Assembly: GCF_029624655.1 (NCBI RefSeq)
Contig: NZ_JARRSA010000013.1
Span: forward strand, 1 to 64,000
Length of the DNA stretch: 64,000 nt
From: Roseicyclus salinarum
Lineage (GTDB): Bacteria; Pseudomonadota; Alphaproteobacteria; Rhodobacterales; Rhodobacteraceae
Reading direction: 5' to 3'
Position 1 is the stretch's first letter. Every line of letters begins with the position of its first letter. The position numbers and the translations under genes were made by a program. The notes below the pieces were generated by a model. It did not search any database. It saw nothing but the letters and a program-made list of their open reading frames with translations, and was not told the origin of the DNA. Shown here in pieces: positions 27,877-35,439 of this stretch.

Positions 27877-29088
27877 TCAGGGCGCCGCGCGCAGGGCGAG
27901 CACCGCGTTGAGGCCGCCGAAGGCGAAGGCGTTCGACAGCACCGCCTCGACCTTCGCCTCGCGCGCCTCGTTCGGCACCACGTCGAGCGCGCATTCGGGA
28001 TCGGGCTCCTCGTAGCCGATGGTGGGCGCGATGATCCCGTCGCGCAGCGCCATGATGCAGGCCAGCAACTCGACCGCGCCGGTGCCACCGATCAGGTGGC
28101 CGTGCATCGACTTCGTGGACGAGATCATCAGCTCGTCCGCATGATGGCCGAAGGCGTTCGCGACGGCGGCGCATTCGACCTTGTCGTTCGCCGCGGTGCC
28201 GGTGCCGTGGGCGTTGATGTAGCCGATGGCCGAGGGGTCGAGCCGCGCATCCTTCAGCGCGCCGGTGATCGCGCGCGCCGCGCCCTGCTGCGAGGGCATG
28301 ACGATGTCGGCAGCGTCGGACGTCATCGCGAAGCCCACGACCTCGGCGAGGATCTCGGCGCCGCGCGCCTTCGCGTGCTCGTATTCCTCGAAGACGAAGA
28401 CCGCCGCGCCCTCGCCCTGCACCATCCCGTTGCGGTTCGCGCTGAACGGGCGGCATGCGTCCTTGGACATGACGCGCAGGCCCTCCCAGGCCTTGATGCC
28501 GCCGAAGGACAGCATCGCCTCCGAGCCGCCCGTCACCATGACGTCCGCGCCGCCGCCCCGGATCAGCTGGAAGGCGAGGCCCATCGCGTGGTTCGACGAG
28601 GCGCAGGCCGTCGCGACCGAGAAGGACGGCCCCTTGAGGTTCCACTCCATCGAGACGTGGCTCGCGGCGGCGTTGTTCATCAGCTTGGGCACGACGAAGG
28701 GATGGACGCGGTTCTTCCCCTCCTCGTAGACGGAGCGGTAGTTTTCGTCCCAGGTGTTCACGCCGCCGCCCGCCGTGCCGAGGACGACCCCCGAGCGCGC
28801 GGCGAGATCGCCCGCGAAGCTCAGGCCCGACCCGCCGAGCGCCTGTCGCGCCGCGATCAGCGTGAACTGGGTGAACCGGTCGTAAAGCGCGATCTGCTGG
28901 CGGTTGAAAAGCGCCTCGGGATCGTAGCCCGTGACCTGCCCGCCAATCCGCACCGACAGCCGCTCCACGTCGCGCAGCTCCAGCGGCCCGATCCCGCAAC
29001 GCCCCTCCCGCATCGCCTCGAGGGTCTGCGGCACGTCGTGGCCGAGCGCGTTGATCGTGCCCTGTCCGGTGATGACGACACGTTTCAT
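27877..29088 (-). CDS. Beta-ketoacyl-ACP synthase, FabF/NodE-like
   Basis: A 403-residue condensing enzyme of the KAS II group, extending an acyl chain on ACP with malonyl-ACP. The nucleophile is Cys162 in SVATACASSN, with the catalytic histidines in NAHGTGTAAND and STKSMHGHLIGG. It is not beside fabD or fabG but follows a dedicated acyl carrier protein gene by 10 bases and lies next to lpxD. This suggests a specialised chain, perhaps for lipid A or another envelope lipid, rather than the housekeeping FabF. The specific product is inferred. Confidence 0.9.
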   Translation of the reverse strand: MKRVVITGQGTINALGHDVPQTLEAMREGRCGIGPLELRDVERLSVRIGGQVTGYDPEALFNRQQIALYDRFTQFTLIAARQALGGSGLSFAGDLAARSGVVLGTAGGGVNTWDENYRSVYEEGKNRVHPFVVPKLMNNAAASHVSMEWNLKGPSFSVATACASSNHAMGLAFQLIRGGGADVMVTGGSEAMLSFGGIKAWEGLRVMSKDACRPFSANRNGMVQGEGAAVFVFEEYEHAKARGAEILAEVVGFAMTSDAADIVMPSQQGAARAITGALKDARLDPSAIGYINAHGTGTAANDKVECAAVANAFGHHADELMISSTKSMHGHLIGGTGAVELLACIMALRDGIIAPTIGYEEPDPECALDVVPNEAREAKVEAVLSNAFAFGGLNAVLALRAAP

Positions 29089-29098
29089 CGGCGGCCGG

Positions 29099-29368
29099 TC
29101 ATGAGGATTTCTGCCCGGCGACCAGCGCCTCCACCGCGCGCACGATGGCCGCGACCGAGGAAATGTCGAAGTCGCTCGCCTCGGGTTCGTTGGCGTTGAA
29201 CGGCACCTGGATGTCGAAGGCTTCCTCGATCGCGAAAATCGATTCCACGAGGCCGAGGCTGTCGATGCCGAGGTCTTCCAGCGTCGCGTCCATGGACACG
29301 TCGCCCGGCTCCAGCACCGCCTGCTCGGCGATGATGGCGATCACCCTGTCCCTGACGCTTTCGCCCAT
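29099..29368 (-). CDS. Acyl carrier protein, specialised
   Basis: An 89-residue acyl carrier protein. The phosphopantetheine site is Ser37 in LGIDSLGLVE, flanked by the acidic helix that docks with partner enzymes. It differs from housekeeping AcpP by a longer loop (VPFNANEPEASDFD) between helices. The ATG at 29368 is preceded by GGGAGGTGTG. It lies between lpxD and the KAS gene on one strand, so the pair KAS-ACP probably builds a dedicated acyl chain. It does not look like rhizobial AcpXL. Confidence 0.88.
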   Translation of the reverse strand: MGESVRDRVIAIIAEQAVLEPGDVSMDATLEDLGIDSLGLVESIFAIEEAFDIQVPFNANEPEASDFDISSVAAIVRAVEALVAGQKSS

Positions 29369-29400
29369 CGTCACACCTCCCGACGCTTCTGGCGCGTCAC

Positions 29401-30498
29401 TTAAGGTGTCCGGTCCGGCTTGAAAACGGCTTTCTGCAACTCCGCGACGGTGCGAGCCAGGCGCGGCAGCCGGCGCAAGGCCTTGTACATCTCCACATGC
29501 GTGTCCATCCGGACGGCGGGGCTTCCCATGAGCATCCGTCCCGCCGGCACGTTGGAGTATATCTTGGTGGCGCCCGCGGCGACCACGTCCGAGCCGATCT
29601 CGATGTTGTCGGAGACGCCGCATTGCCCGCCGAGCACCACCCGGTCGCCCACGACCGCCGATCCCGCGAACCCCACCTGCCCGCACAGCAGGCAGTCGCG
29701 CCCGATGCGGCAGTTGTGGCCGATGTGGACGAGGTTGTCGATCTTGGTGCCGTCGCCGATCACCGTGTCGGCGATGGTGCCCCGGTCGATGGCGGCGTTG
29801 GCGCCGATCTCGACGTCGTCGCCGATCACGACCGAGCCGAGCGAATGGATCCGCGTCCAGCTTTGGCCGCCAGCGCCCGCGTCGTCCCGGCCGAGGCTTT
29901 CGCGCGCCGCCTCGACGCGGGATTTCTCGGGCGTGACGAAGGAAAAGCCGTCTCCGCCCAGAACCGCGCCCGGCTGCACGATGACGCGGTGGCCGATACG
30001 CACCCGCGCCCCGATCCGCGCGCCGGGATGGATGAGCGCATCGTCTCCGATCCGCGCACCCTCGCCGATGGTGACATGCGCCGCGATGCGCGCGCCCTGC
30101 CCGATCACCACGTCCGCGCCGATGACGGTGAACGGGCCGACATGCGCGCCCGGCCCGATCTGCGCGGACGGGTCGATCACTGCCGTGGCGTGGGCGCCCT
30201 GCGCGATCGCGGGGCCTGTGTCCATCGCTGCCGTGATCCCGGCGAGCGCGTAGCGCGGCCGCGGCGCCACGATGGCCGCCTCCAGGCCCAGGGCCCGCCA
30301 GTCCATGGCCCCGCCGATCAGCGCCGCGCGCGCCCGGCCCTTTGGCAGGTCGTCGGCGTAGCGCGGCGTCATGGCAAGCGCGAGGTCGTCGGGCCCGGCC
30401 GTCGCGGGCTCGGACACGCCCGATATCACGAGGTCGGCAGCCCCAAGGGCCTCTGCCCCGAGCGCCGCCGCGATGTCGCTGATCGAATGACCCGTCAT
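29401..30498 (-). CDS. lpxD: UDP-3-O-acylglucosamine N-acyltransferase LpxD
   Basis: A 365-residue LpxD, which adds the second 3-hydroxyacyl chain to UDP-3-O-acyl-glucosamine in lipid A synthesis. After an N-terminal uridine-binding domain of about 100 residues come many left-handed beta-helix hexapeptide repeats ([20 protein letters not shown] and onward). The catalytic histidine lies in [11 protein letters not shown]. It is slightly longer than average because of a loop after [10 protein letters not shown]. Its position outside the usual lpxD-fabZ-lpxA cluster and next to ACP/KAS is notable. Confidence 0.93.
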   Translation of the reverse strand: MTGHSISDIAAALGAEALGAADLVISGVSEPATAGPDDLALAMTPRYADDLPKGRARAALIGGAMDWRALGLEAAIVAPRPRYALAGITAAMDTGPAIAQGAHATAVIDPSAQIGPGAHVGPFTVIGADVVIGQGARIAAHVTIGEGARIGDDALIHPGARIGARVRIGHRVIVQPGAVLGGDGFSFVTPEKSRVEAARESLGRDDAGAGGQSWTRIHSLGSVVIGDDVEIGANAAIDRGTIADTVIGDGTKIDNLVHIGHNCRIGRDCLLCGQVGFAGSAVVGDRVVLGGQCGVSDNIEIGSDVVAAGATKIYSNVPAGRMLMGSPAVRMDTHVEMYKALRRLPRLARTVAELQKAVFKPDRTP

Positions 30499-30529
30499 GC
30501 CGCCCCCGCCTGTGCCAGCGGGGACCCGA

Positions 30530-32128
30530 TTAGCTCGACGCGTCCGGCATGACCACCCCCATGGCGCGGATCGCCTGCCCGAGGCGCGCGTTCCGTCCAT
30601 AGATGTCGTCGCGGAAGTTCAGCCCGCCCTCGTCGTCCACCCACGCCGTCCAGTAGGTCAGGTGGACAGGGATGTGTTCCTCGAGGTTCAGCTGCGTTTC
30701 CTGGCCGGTGCCGAGAATGCGCTGGAACAGGCCGACCGGGTCGTCCGTCTGGCGCTCGAGCAGGTGATAGGCGAATTCGTGCGGATCATCGAGGCGGATG
30801 CATCCCGACGAGAACGCGCGGACCTCGCGGTCCATCAGGTATTGCTCGGGCGTGTCGTGCAGGTAGATCGCGTGCCGGTTGGGGAACATGAACTTGACCG
30901 AGCCGAGCGCGTTGCTGGGTCCCGGCGGCTGGCGCAGGTCGAAGGGGAAGTTGGTGACGGTATACTGGCTCATGTCCACGGAGGCCCGGCTGACCGGCCT
31001 GCCGTTCGCCAGAAGCTGCATGTAGGTGCTGCCGCCCGCGAGGATGTTGCCGATGTAGGACCGCTGCGCGATCGAGCGCGGGACATACCAGCTGGGGTTG
31101 ATGACCATGTGTTCCATCTCGTCGGAGAACTCGGGCGTCTGCCGGTCCCGCGCGCCCACGACCGAGCGCGTCACGAAGGTGGTCTCGCCCTCGTCGATCA
31201 CGCGGACGTGGAAATCGGCCAGGTTGACGAAGATCAGGCGGTCATGCACCTCGCCGTCGTTCAGCCAGCGCTGCCGCTCCATGTGGAGCACGACGTCGTT
31301 CCAGTGATCCTCGACCGAGCGGTTGGCCGCCCGGATCGTGTCGGCGCCGGCGATGCCGTCCGGCGCGATGCCGTTGTCGATCTGGAATTCCACGACGGCC
31401 GCCTGCAGGCGCGCGTCGTATTCGGCGGTGACCGAGCGGTCGAGGTAGCCCATCGCAATCAGCCGGTTGCGCAACGCCACGACCGCGGGACCGGCGTCGC
31501 CCGGACGCAGGCTTCCGGCCTCGATCGTGGGGCCGTAGCCGCCCGCGCGCGCAAGGTCCTCGAGGTGCAGCTTCATGCGCATCAGGCGCGCATAGGCCGG
31601 ATCCTGCGGCGGAAGCGTCGCCATGAAGGCATGGGGATTGGCCTCCATGAACCCGGTCAGAAGCTCGAGCGGGTCCTGCCGGGGGCGATCCTGGAAGATG
31701 TCGGGGATGATGTCGCCGGGATCGAGGAAGCCCCCGTGCACGTCCTGTGCGTAGCGAAGGAACATGCGCGTCGCCATCACGTCGGCCTGCCCGCGCGCCC
31801 AGGGGTTCGTGGCCTGCGCGAAGGCCGCGCGCAGCGCGCCGATGTCGTAGGCGTCTGCCGGAAGGCCGTGCACGTCCGCCCCCTCGAGCGCCGCGATCAG
31901 CGCCGAGCGCCTTTCGACCGCTTCGGACGAGGTCCAGATCGGGTGGAAGTCCTGCGCGCGGTAGAAGGCCGCCAGGCGCTCGTCTCCGGCTGACGCCTCG
32001 GCGATGGCCTGCCGCAGCGCCGAGAAGGTCTGCGCCTCGACCGGCGCGGGCAGCAGTCCCGATACGGTGATCGGCGCCACGGCAAGCGCGAAGGCCGCGA
32101 ACGAAGCGCGCACGAAACTGGAACTCAT
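30530..32128 (-). CDS. L,D-transpeptidase (YcbB/LdtD-like)
   Basis: A 532-residue periplasmic L,D-transpeptidase, which forms 3-3 crosslinks in peptidoglycan. It has a signal peptide (cleaved near PVEAQ), an N-terminal scaffold domain, a peptidoglycan-binding segment around residues 200-250 ([19 protein letters not shown]), and a C-terminal YkuD catalytic domain with IYLHDTP and [10 protein letters not shown], where Cys443 is the nucleophile. The large size fits YcbB-type rather than short Ldts. The ATG at 32128 is preceded by GGAAGAGGG. It is divergent from a DUF882 peptidase, another cell-wall gene. Confidence 0.92.
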   Translation of the reverse strand: MSSSFVRASFAAFALAVAPITVSGLLPAPVEAQTFSALRQAIAEASAGDERLAAFYRAQDFHPIWTSSEAVERRSALIAALEGADVHGLPADAYDIGALRAAFAQATNPWARGQADVMATRMFLRYAQDVHGGFLDPGDIIPDIFQDRPRQDPLELLTGFMEANPHAFMATLPPQDPAYARLMRMKLHLEDLARAGGYGPTIEAGSLRPGDAGPAVVALRNRLIAMGYLDRSVTAEYDARLQAAVVEFQIDNGIAPDGIAGADTIRAANRSVEDHWNDVVLHMERQRWLNDGEVHDRLIFVNLADFHVRVIDEGETTFVTRSVVGARDRQTPEFSDEMEHMVINPSWYVPRSIAQRSYIGNILAGGSTYMQLLANGRPVSRASVDMSQYTVTNFPFDLRQPPGPSNALGSVKFMFPNRHAIYLHDTPEQYLMDREVRAFSSGCIRLDDPHEFAYHLLERQTDDPVGLFQRILGTGQETQLNLEEHIPVHLTYWTAWVDDEGGLNFRDDIYGRNARLGQAIRAMGVVMPDASS

Positions 32129-32172
32129 GATCCCTCTTCCTTTTTTCCCGGTCATCAACGTTGCCGCCGCCG

Positions 32173-32201
32173 ATTGGATCCCTTGAACAATTTCAATGCA
32201 A
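32173..32201 (-). promoter_or_regulatory. Candidate promoter of the L,D-transpeptidase gene
   Basis: On the minus strand, TTGCAT (32201-32196) and TCCAAT (32178-32173) are separated by 17 bases. The predicted start is near 32166, leaving a leader of about 38 bases to the ATG. Confidence 0.35.
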
Positions 32202-32525
32202 AAGGGCCGTCCTGTCCATTCACGTTTTTGCAGCCTTGTTGCGGTATCCGATACGTCATCGAAATCCCCACCGCACCCCCGGTGGCCCGGAAATCGCGGC
32301 GGCGGTGCCGAGAAGTAACGCAGGATCTGGCCTGCTCAAGGGCATTATATGGGCGAAATCCCGCCGATTTTTCCCGTTTACCGCGGATGCGTCGTGTCGA
32401 CACTACCGGAAGGTTTTCACATGTGGCATGCCTGCATCGTGCCTGCGGGGATGGGGTGCACGAAAAGAGCCGCGGAAAAGCGGTGTGCGCCGATAACGAA
32501 CTGGCGGAACAGAGGCGATCGATAC
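32202..32525. other. Divergent intergenic region, no gene found
   Basis: This is the rest of a 397-base gap between the transpeptidase and the DUF882 gene. It is less GC-rich than its surroundings. It contains a short palindrome GTAT-CCG-ATAC, a TTATAT stretch (32345-32350) and a TGCAAAA/TTTTGCA pairing that spans 32197-32232. No convincing frame, RNA fold or promoter pair for the DUF882 gene was seen. Confidence 0.5.
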
Positions 32526-33086
32526 ATGTCGGACAGGACCATTTCACGGCGGGCGCTCCTGCGCGCGTTCGCCGCGACAACAGTGGCTGCGGCCCCCGTC
32601 ATGGCGAATGCGACGGGATTTCTCAGGGGCGCCGGCGACATCAGGCGCATCCAGATGTACAACGGACGGGCGGGCGAAAGCCTCGACATGATCTACTGGA
32701 TCGAGGGCGACTACATCGCCCCCGCCCTCGAGGAGATCAACTATTTCTTCCGCGACTGGCGCGACAACACCGTGCACAGCATCGACGCGCGGACCGTCGA
32801 CATCCTGACCGCGGCGCACCGCCTCATGGAGACGGACGAACCCTACACCCTCCTTTCGGGCTACCGGAGCCCTTCGACCAACGCGCTTCTGCGCCGCCGC
32901 TCGTCGGGCGTCGCGCGCAATTCGCTTCACCTCCAGGGGCAGGCCGCGGACGTGCAGATGCAGTCGCGGAGCGTCGGCCAGATGTACAGCGCGGCGCGCG
33001 CCTGCAACGCCGGCGGTGTCGGCCGCTACTCGCGGTCGAACTTCGTCCACATGGACTGCGGTCCGGTCCGCACCTGGGGTGGCTGA
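32526..33086 (+). CDS. YcbK/DUF882 family peptidase (M15-like), exported
   Basis: A 186-residue protein of the DUF882 (YcbK, peptidase M15A-like) family, probably a zinc-dependent murein endopeptidase. An N-terminal twin-arginine-like signal (SRRALLRAFAATT) indicates export by Tat. Zinc-site segments are visible as LLSGYRSPSTN, SLHLQGQAADVQM (His and Asp) and SNFVHMDCGPVRTWGG (His). Family members cut peptidoglycan crosslinks, and the divergent neighbour makes L,D-crosslinks, so the two may work on the same bonds. The ATG at 32526 is the only start that gives the signal at the N-terminus. Confidence 0.88.
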   Translation: MSDRTISRRALLRAFAATTVAAAPVMANATGFLRGAGDIRRIQMYNGRAGESLDMIYWIEGDYIAPALEEINYFFRDWRDNTVHSIDARTVDILTAAHRLMETDEPYTLLSGYRSPSTNALLRRRSSGVARNSLHLQGQAADVQMQSRSVGQMYSAARACNAGGVGRYSRSNFVHMDCGPVRTWGG

Positions 33087-33132
33087 GCGGACAACCACGC
33101 CGCCGCCGCCCGGTTCCATCGCATCGAGACAC

Positions 33133-33157
33133 AAGGGCCCCGTGACGCGGGGCCTTT
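33133..33157 (+). terminator. Rho-independent terminator after the DUF882 gene
   Basis: GGCCCCG (33136-33142) pairs with CGGGGCC (33148-33154) across TGACG. AAG and TTT extend the stem on either side, and a T-rich stretch follows. Confidence 0.7.
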
Positions 33158-33276
33158 CGCATTTCACCGACCCCGGCCGGACCGGCGCCCGGATCGAGCG
33201 GCGGATCGACCGGACGTGATTGGACTTCGCGCCTGTCGTCTCCATATTCAGATCAACGACGAAGGAGCCGACGCAC

Positions 33277-33726
33277 ATGCGCAACTACACCAAGGACCCC
33301 GAGGCGATCGCCAGGCTGACGCCCGAGCAGTTCCGCGTCACCCAGCAGGACGCGACCGAGCGGCCGGGAACGGGTGAATACCTGCACAACAAGGAGCCGG
33401 GCATCTACGTCGACGTGGTCTCGGGCGAGCCGCTTTTCGCCTCGTCTGACAAGTACGAGTCCGGCTGCGGCTGGCCCAGCTTCGTCAAGCCGCTCGAGCC
33501 CGCCAACGTGGCCGAAAAGCGAGACCTCAGCCTCGGCATGATCCGCACCGAAGTGCGCTCGGCCCATGGCGACAGCCACCTCGGCCATGTCTTTCCCGAT
33601 GGGCCGCGCGACCGCGGCGGGCTGCGATACTGCATCAATTCCGCCTCGCTCCGCTTCGTGCATCGCGACGACATGGAGGCAGAGGGCTACGCGGATTATC
33701 TCGATCAGGTGGAGGATCTGGCATGA
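33277..33726 (+). CDS. msrB: Peptide-methionine (R)-S-oxide reductase MsrB
   Basis: A 149-residue MsrB, which reduces the R epimer of methionine sulfoxide in proteins. The catalytic cysteine is Cys119 in [11 protein letters not shown], with Cys64 in SGCGWPSF as the likely resolving residue and [10 protein letters not shown] as the substrate-site block. The two CxxC pairs that bind structural zinc in many MsrBs are absent here (VVSGEPLF and AHGDSHLG at those places), so this is the zinc-free form. GGAG precedes the ATG at 33277. Its stop overlaps the msrA start. Confidence 0.95.
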   Translation: MRNYTKDPEAIARLTPEQFRVTQQDATERPGTGEYLHNKEPGIYVDVVSGEPLFASSDKYESGCGWPSFVKPLEPANVAEKRDLSLGMIRTEVRSAHGDSHLGHVFPDGPRDRGGLRYCINSASLRFVHRDDMEAEGYADYLDQVEDLA

Positions 33727-34238
33727 GCGACCGAACCGAACGCGCTGTCCTTGCGGGTGGCTGTTTCTGGGGAATGCAGGAGTTGATCCGCCACAAGCCC
33801 GGCGTGATCTCGACCCGCGTGGGCTATACCGGCGGCGACGTGCCGAACGCGACCTACCGCAACCACGGCACCCACGCCGAGGGGATCGAGATCGTGTTCG
33901 ACCCCGAGGTGATCAGCTACCGCGACCTGCTGGAGTTCTTCTTCCAGATCCACGATCCGACCACGAGAAACCGGCAGGGCAACGACATCGGCATGAGCTA
34001 TCGCTCGGCGATCTACTACGTGGACGAGGCGCAGAAGGCCTGCGCCCTCGAGACGATCGCTGATGTGGAGGCGTCGGGCATCTGGCCTGGCCGTGTCGTC
34101 ACCGAGGTCGAGCCGGTCGGCGATTTCTGGGAGGCCGAGCCCGAGCACCAGGATTACCTGCAGCGCCTGCCGCACGGGTACACCTGCCACTATCCGCGCC
34201 CCGGCTGGGTCCTGCCAAGGCGCGCCGCCGCCGAGTGA
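33723..34238 (+). CDS. msrA: Peptide-methionine (S)-S-oxide reductase MsrA
   Basis: A 171-residue MsrA, which reduces the S epimer of methionine sulfoxide. The nucleophile is Cys14 in [10 protein letters not shown]; the [17 protein letters not shown] and QIHDPTT blocks are canonical, and a C-terminal cysteine in YTCHYPRPG may resolve the disulfide. Its ATG overlaps the msrB stop by four bases, so the two complementary reductases are made together. A strong terminator hairpin follows. Confidence 0.96.
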   Translation: MSDRTERAVLAGGCFWGMQELIRHKPGVISTRVGYTGGDVPNATYRNHGTHAEGIEIVFDPEVISYRDLLEFFFQIHDPTTRNRQGNDIGMSYRSAIYYVDEAQKACALETIADVEASGIWPGRVVTEVEPVGDFWEAEPEHQDYLQRLPHGYTCHYPRPGWVLPRRAAAE

Positions 34239-34260
34239 CCAATCGCGCGACAACCGAAGC

Positions 34261-34297
34261 GGGGCGCGGCCATGCGCGAGCGGGCCGCGCCCCGTTT
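34261..34297. terminator. Terminator hairpin between convergent msrA and pfkB-type genes
   Basis: GGGGCGCGGCC (34261-34271) pairs perfectly with GGCCGCGCCCC (34283-34293), followed by GTTTCCTTT on the plus side. It could serve both strands. Confidence 0.7.
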
Positions 34298-34346
34298 CCT
34301 TTCGGCGGGATCCCTTGGCGGCAAACGCGGCCACGGGCCCGCGCCG

Positions 34347-35288
34347 TCAGGTCCGCGTGGCCACGCAATCCGGCAGGAGCCTGTGGAACACCGACCGGTC
34401 GCATAGCTCCGTCGCCTCGGTGGTGACGGCGGCGCTGGCGGCCGTCACGCCCCAGCGCAGCACATCGTCGAGCGCCATGCCGCGCGACAGCGCAAGCGTC
34501 GATCCGGCGACGAAGCTGTCGCCCGCGCCGGTGACGGAGACCACCGGCACAACGGCCGCGGGCGCGAACCAGCGTTCGGTTGCTGTCACGAGGACGGATC
34601 CCTCTGCCCCGCGCGCGAGGATCGCGATCTCGGCGGCGCCCGACGCCACGAGATCCGCCGCCGCCTCCACGCTGTCGGCGATCTTCGGGTGGTCGCGGCC
34701 CGTCAGTTCCTCGGCCTCGTCGCTGTCCATGCGCAGCATCTTCAGCCCAAGACCCGCGGCCGCGATCGCGGCGAGGGCCGGGCCCGAGGTGTCGCAGACG
34801 ACCGAGCCGCCGGCGCTCATGATGACACGCGCAAGTTCGACCAGCGAGGCGGGCGGAAGCCCTGGCGGCAGCGAGCCCGACAGCACGACCAGATCGCCCG
34901 CTCCGACCAGCGGGCGCAGCATCGCCTCCGCCTCCTCCAGGTCCGCGCCGCTCCAGGTCGGGCCGGGAAAGATGAAGCGGTATTGAGCGCCCGTCCGCTC
35001 CTCGATCACGGACAGGTTCTCGCGCGTGTCGCCGGGGGCGCGAAGCTTGGCCACGGAAATTCCGGGCCGCACGAGGCGCGCCAGCAGGTCCTCGCCGATC
35101 GGTCCGCCTGCGGCCACCGCCGCCGTCGCCTCGCCGCCGAGGATCGCGACGGCGCGGGCGACGTTGATCCCGCCGCCGCCGGGATCGCGGCGCGGCGGGC
35201 TGCAGCGCAGCTTGCGGCCGGGGGCAAGCTCGGGCGTGCGGGTCTCGAGGTCGAGGGCGGGGTTCAGGGTCACGGTCAGGATTGCCAT
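34347..35288 (-). CDS. PfkB-family phosphofructokinase (hexose-phosphate kinase)
   Basis: A 313-residue PfkB-type carbohydrate kinase of the 1-phosphofructokinase/PfkB/LacC subgroup. The N-terminus MAILTVTLNPALDLET, the GGGGINVARA nucleotide/sugar region near residue 40 and the second signature VSVTGAGDSFVAG near residue 255 (catalytic Asp in GAGDS) are clear. It phosphorylates fructose-6-phosphate or fructose-1-phosphate. No PTS fructose gene is near, and it is divergent from the glycogen genes, so a glycolytic phosphofructokinase-2 role is plausible but inferred. Confidence 0.88.
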   Translation of the reverse strand: MAILTVTLNPALDLETRTPELAPGRKLRCSPPRRDPGGGGINVARAVAILGGEATAAVAAGGPIGEDLLARLVRPGISVAKLRAPGDTRENLSVIEERTGAQYRFIFPGPTWSGADLEEAEAMLRPLVGAGDLVVLSGSLPPGLPPASLVELARVIMSAGGSVVCDTSGPALAAIAAAGLGLKMLRMDSDEAEELTGRDHPKIADSVEAAADLVASGAAEIAILARGAEGSVLVTATERWFAPAAVVPVVSVTGAGDSFVAGSTLALSRGMALDDVLRWGVTAASAAVTTEATELCDRSVFHRLLPDCVATRT

Positions 35289-35404
35289 GACGACTTGATA
35301 GGGCGAGGCGGCCCGGCAGGAAACCGGTCATTCACAAGGACCCGGCGAAAGACGCGCGCGGCGGCGATCCGCCTGCCGCCCGAAGCGCGGCTTGGGCGGG
35401 GGCG

Positions 35405-35432
35405 TTGAACTCCGGGCGAGAACCGCTAGGGT
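35405..35432 (+). promoter_or_regulatory. Candidate glgB promoter, possibly leaderless
   Basis: TTGAAC (35405-35410) and TAGGGT (35427-35432) are separated by 16 bases. The predicted start falls on or next to the glgB ATG (35440), which would make the mRNA leaderless. Only a weak RBS-like GGTTCGGG is present. Confidence 0.35.
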
Positions 35433-35439
35433 TCGGGAC

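Noticed and set aside
32341-32350. Minus-strand TATAAT at 32349-32344 as the transpeptidase promoter
   Set aside because: No -35-like hexamer lies at 16-18 bases and the leader would be about 210 bases; the pair at 32173-32201 fits better.
32349-32525. 59-residue N-terminal extension of the DUF882 protein
   Set aside because: It would put the twin-arginine signal inside the protein; the ATG at 32526 places it at the N-terminus.
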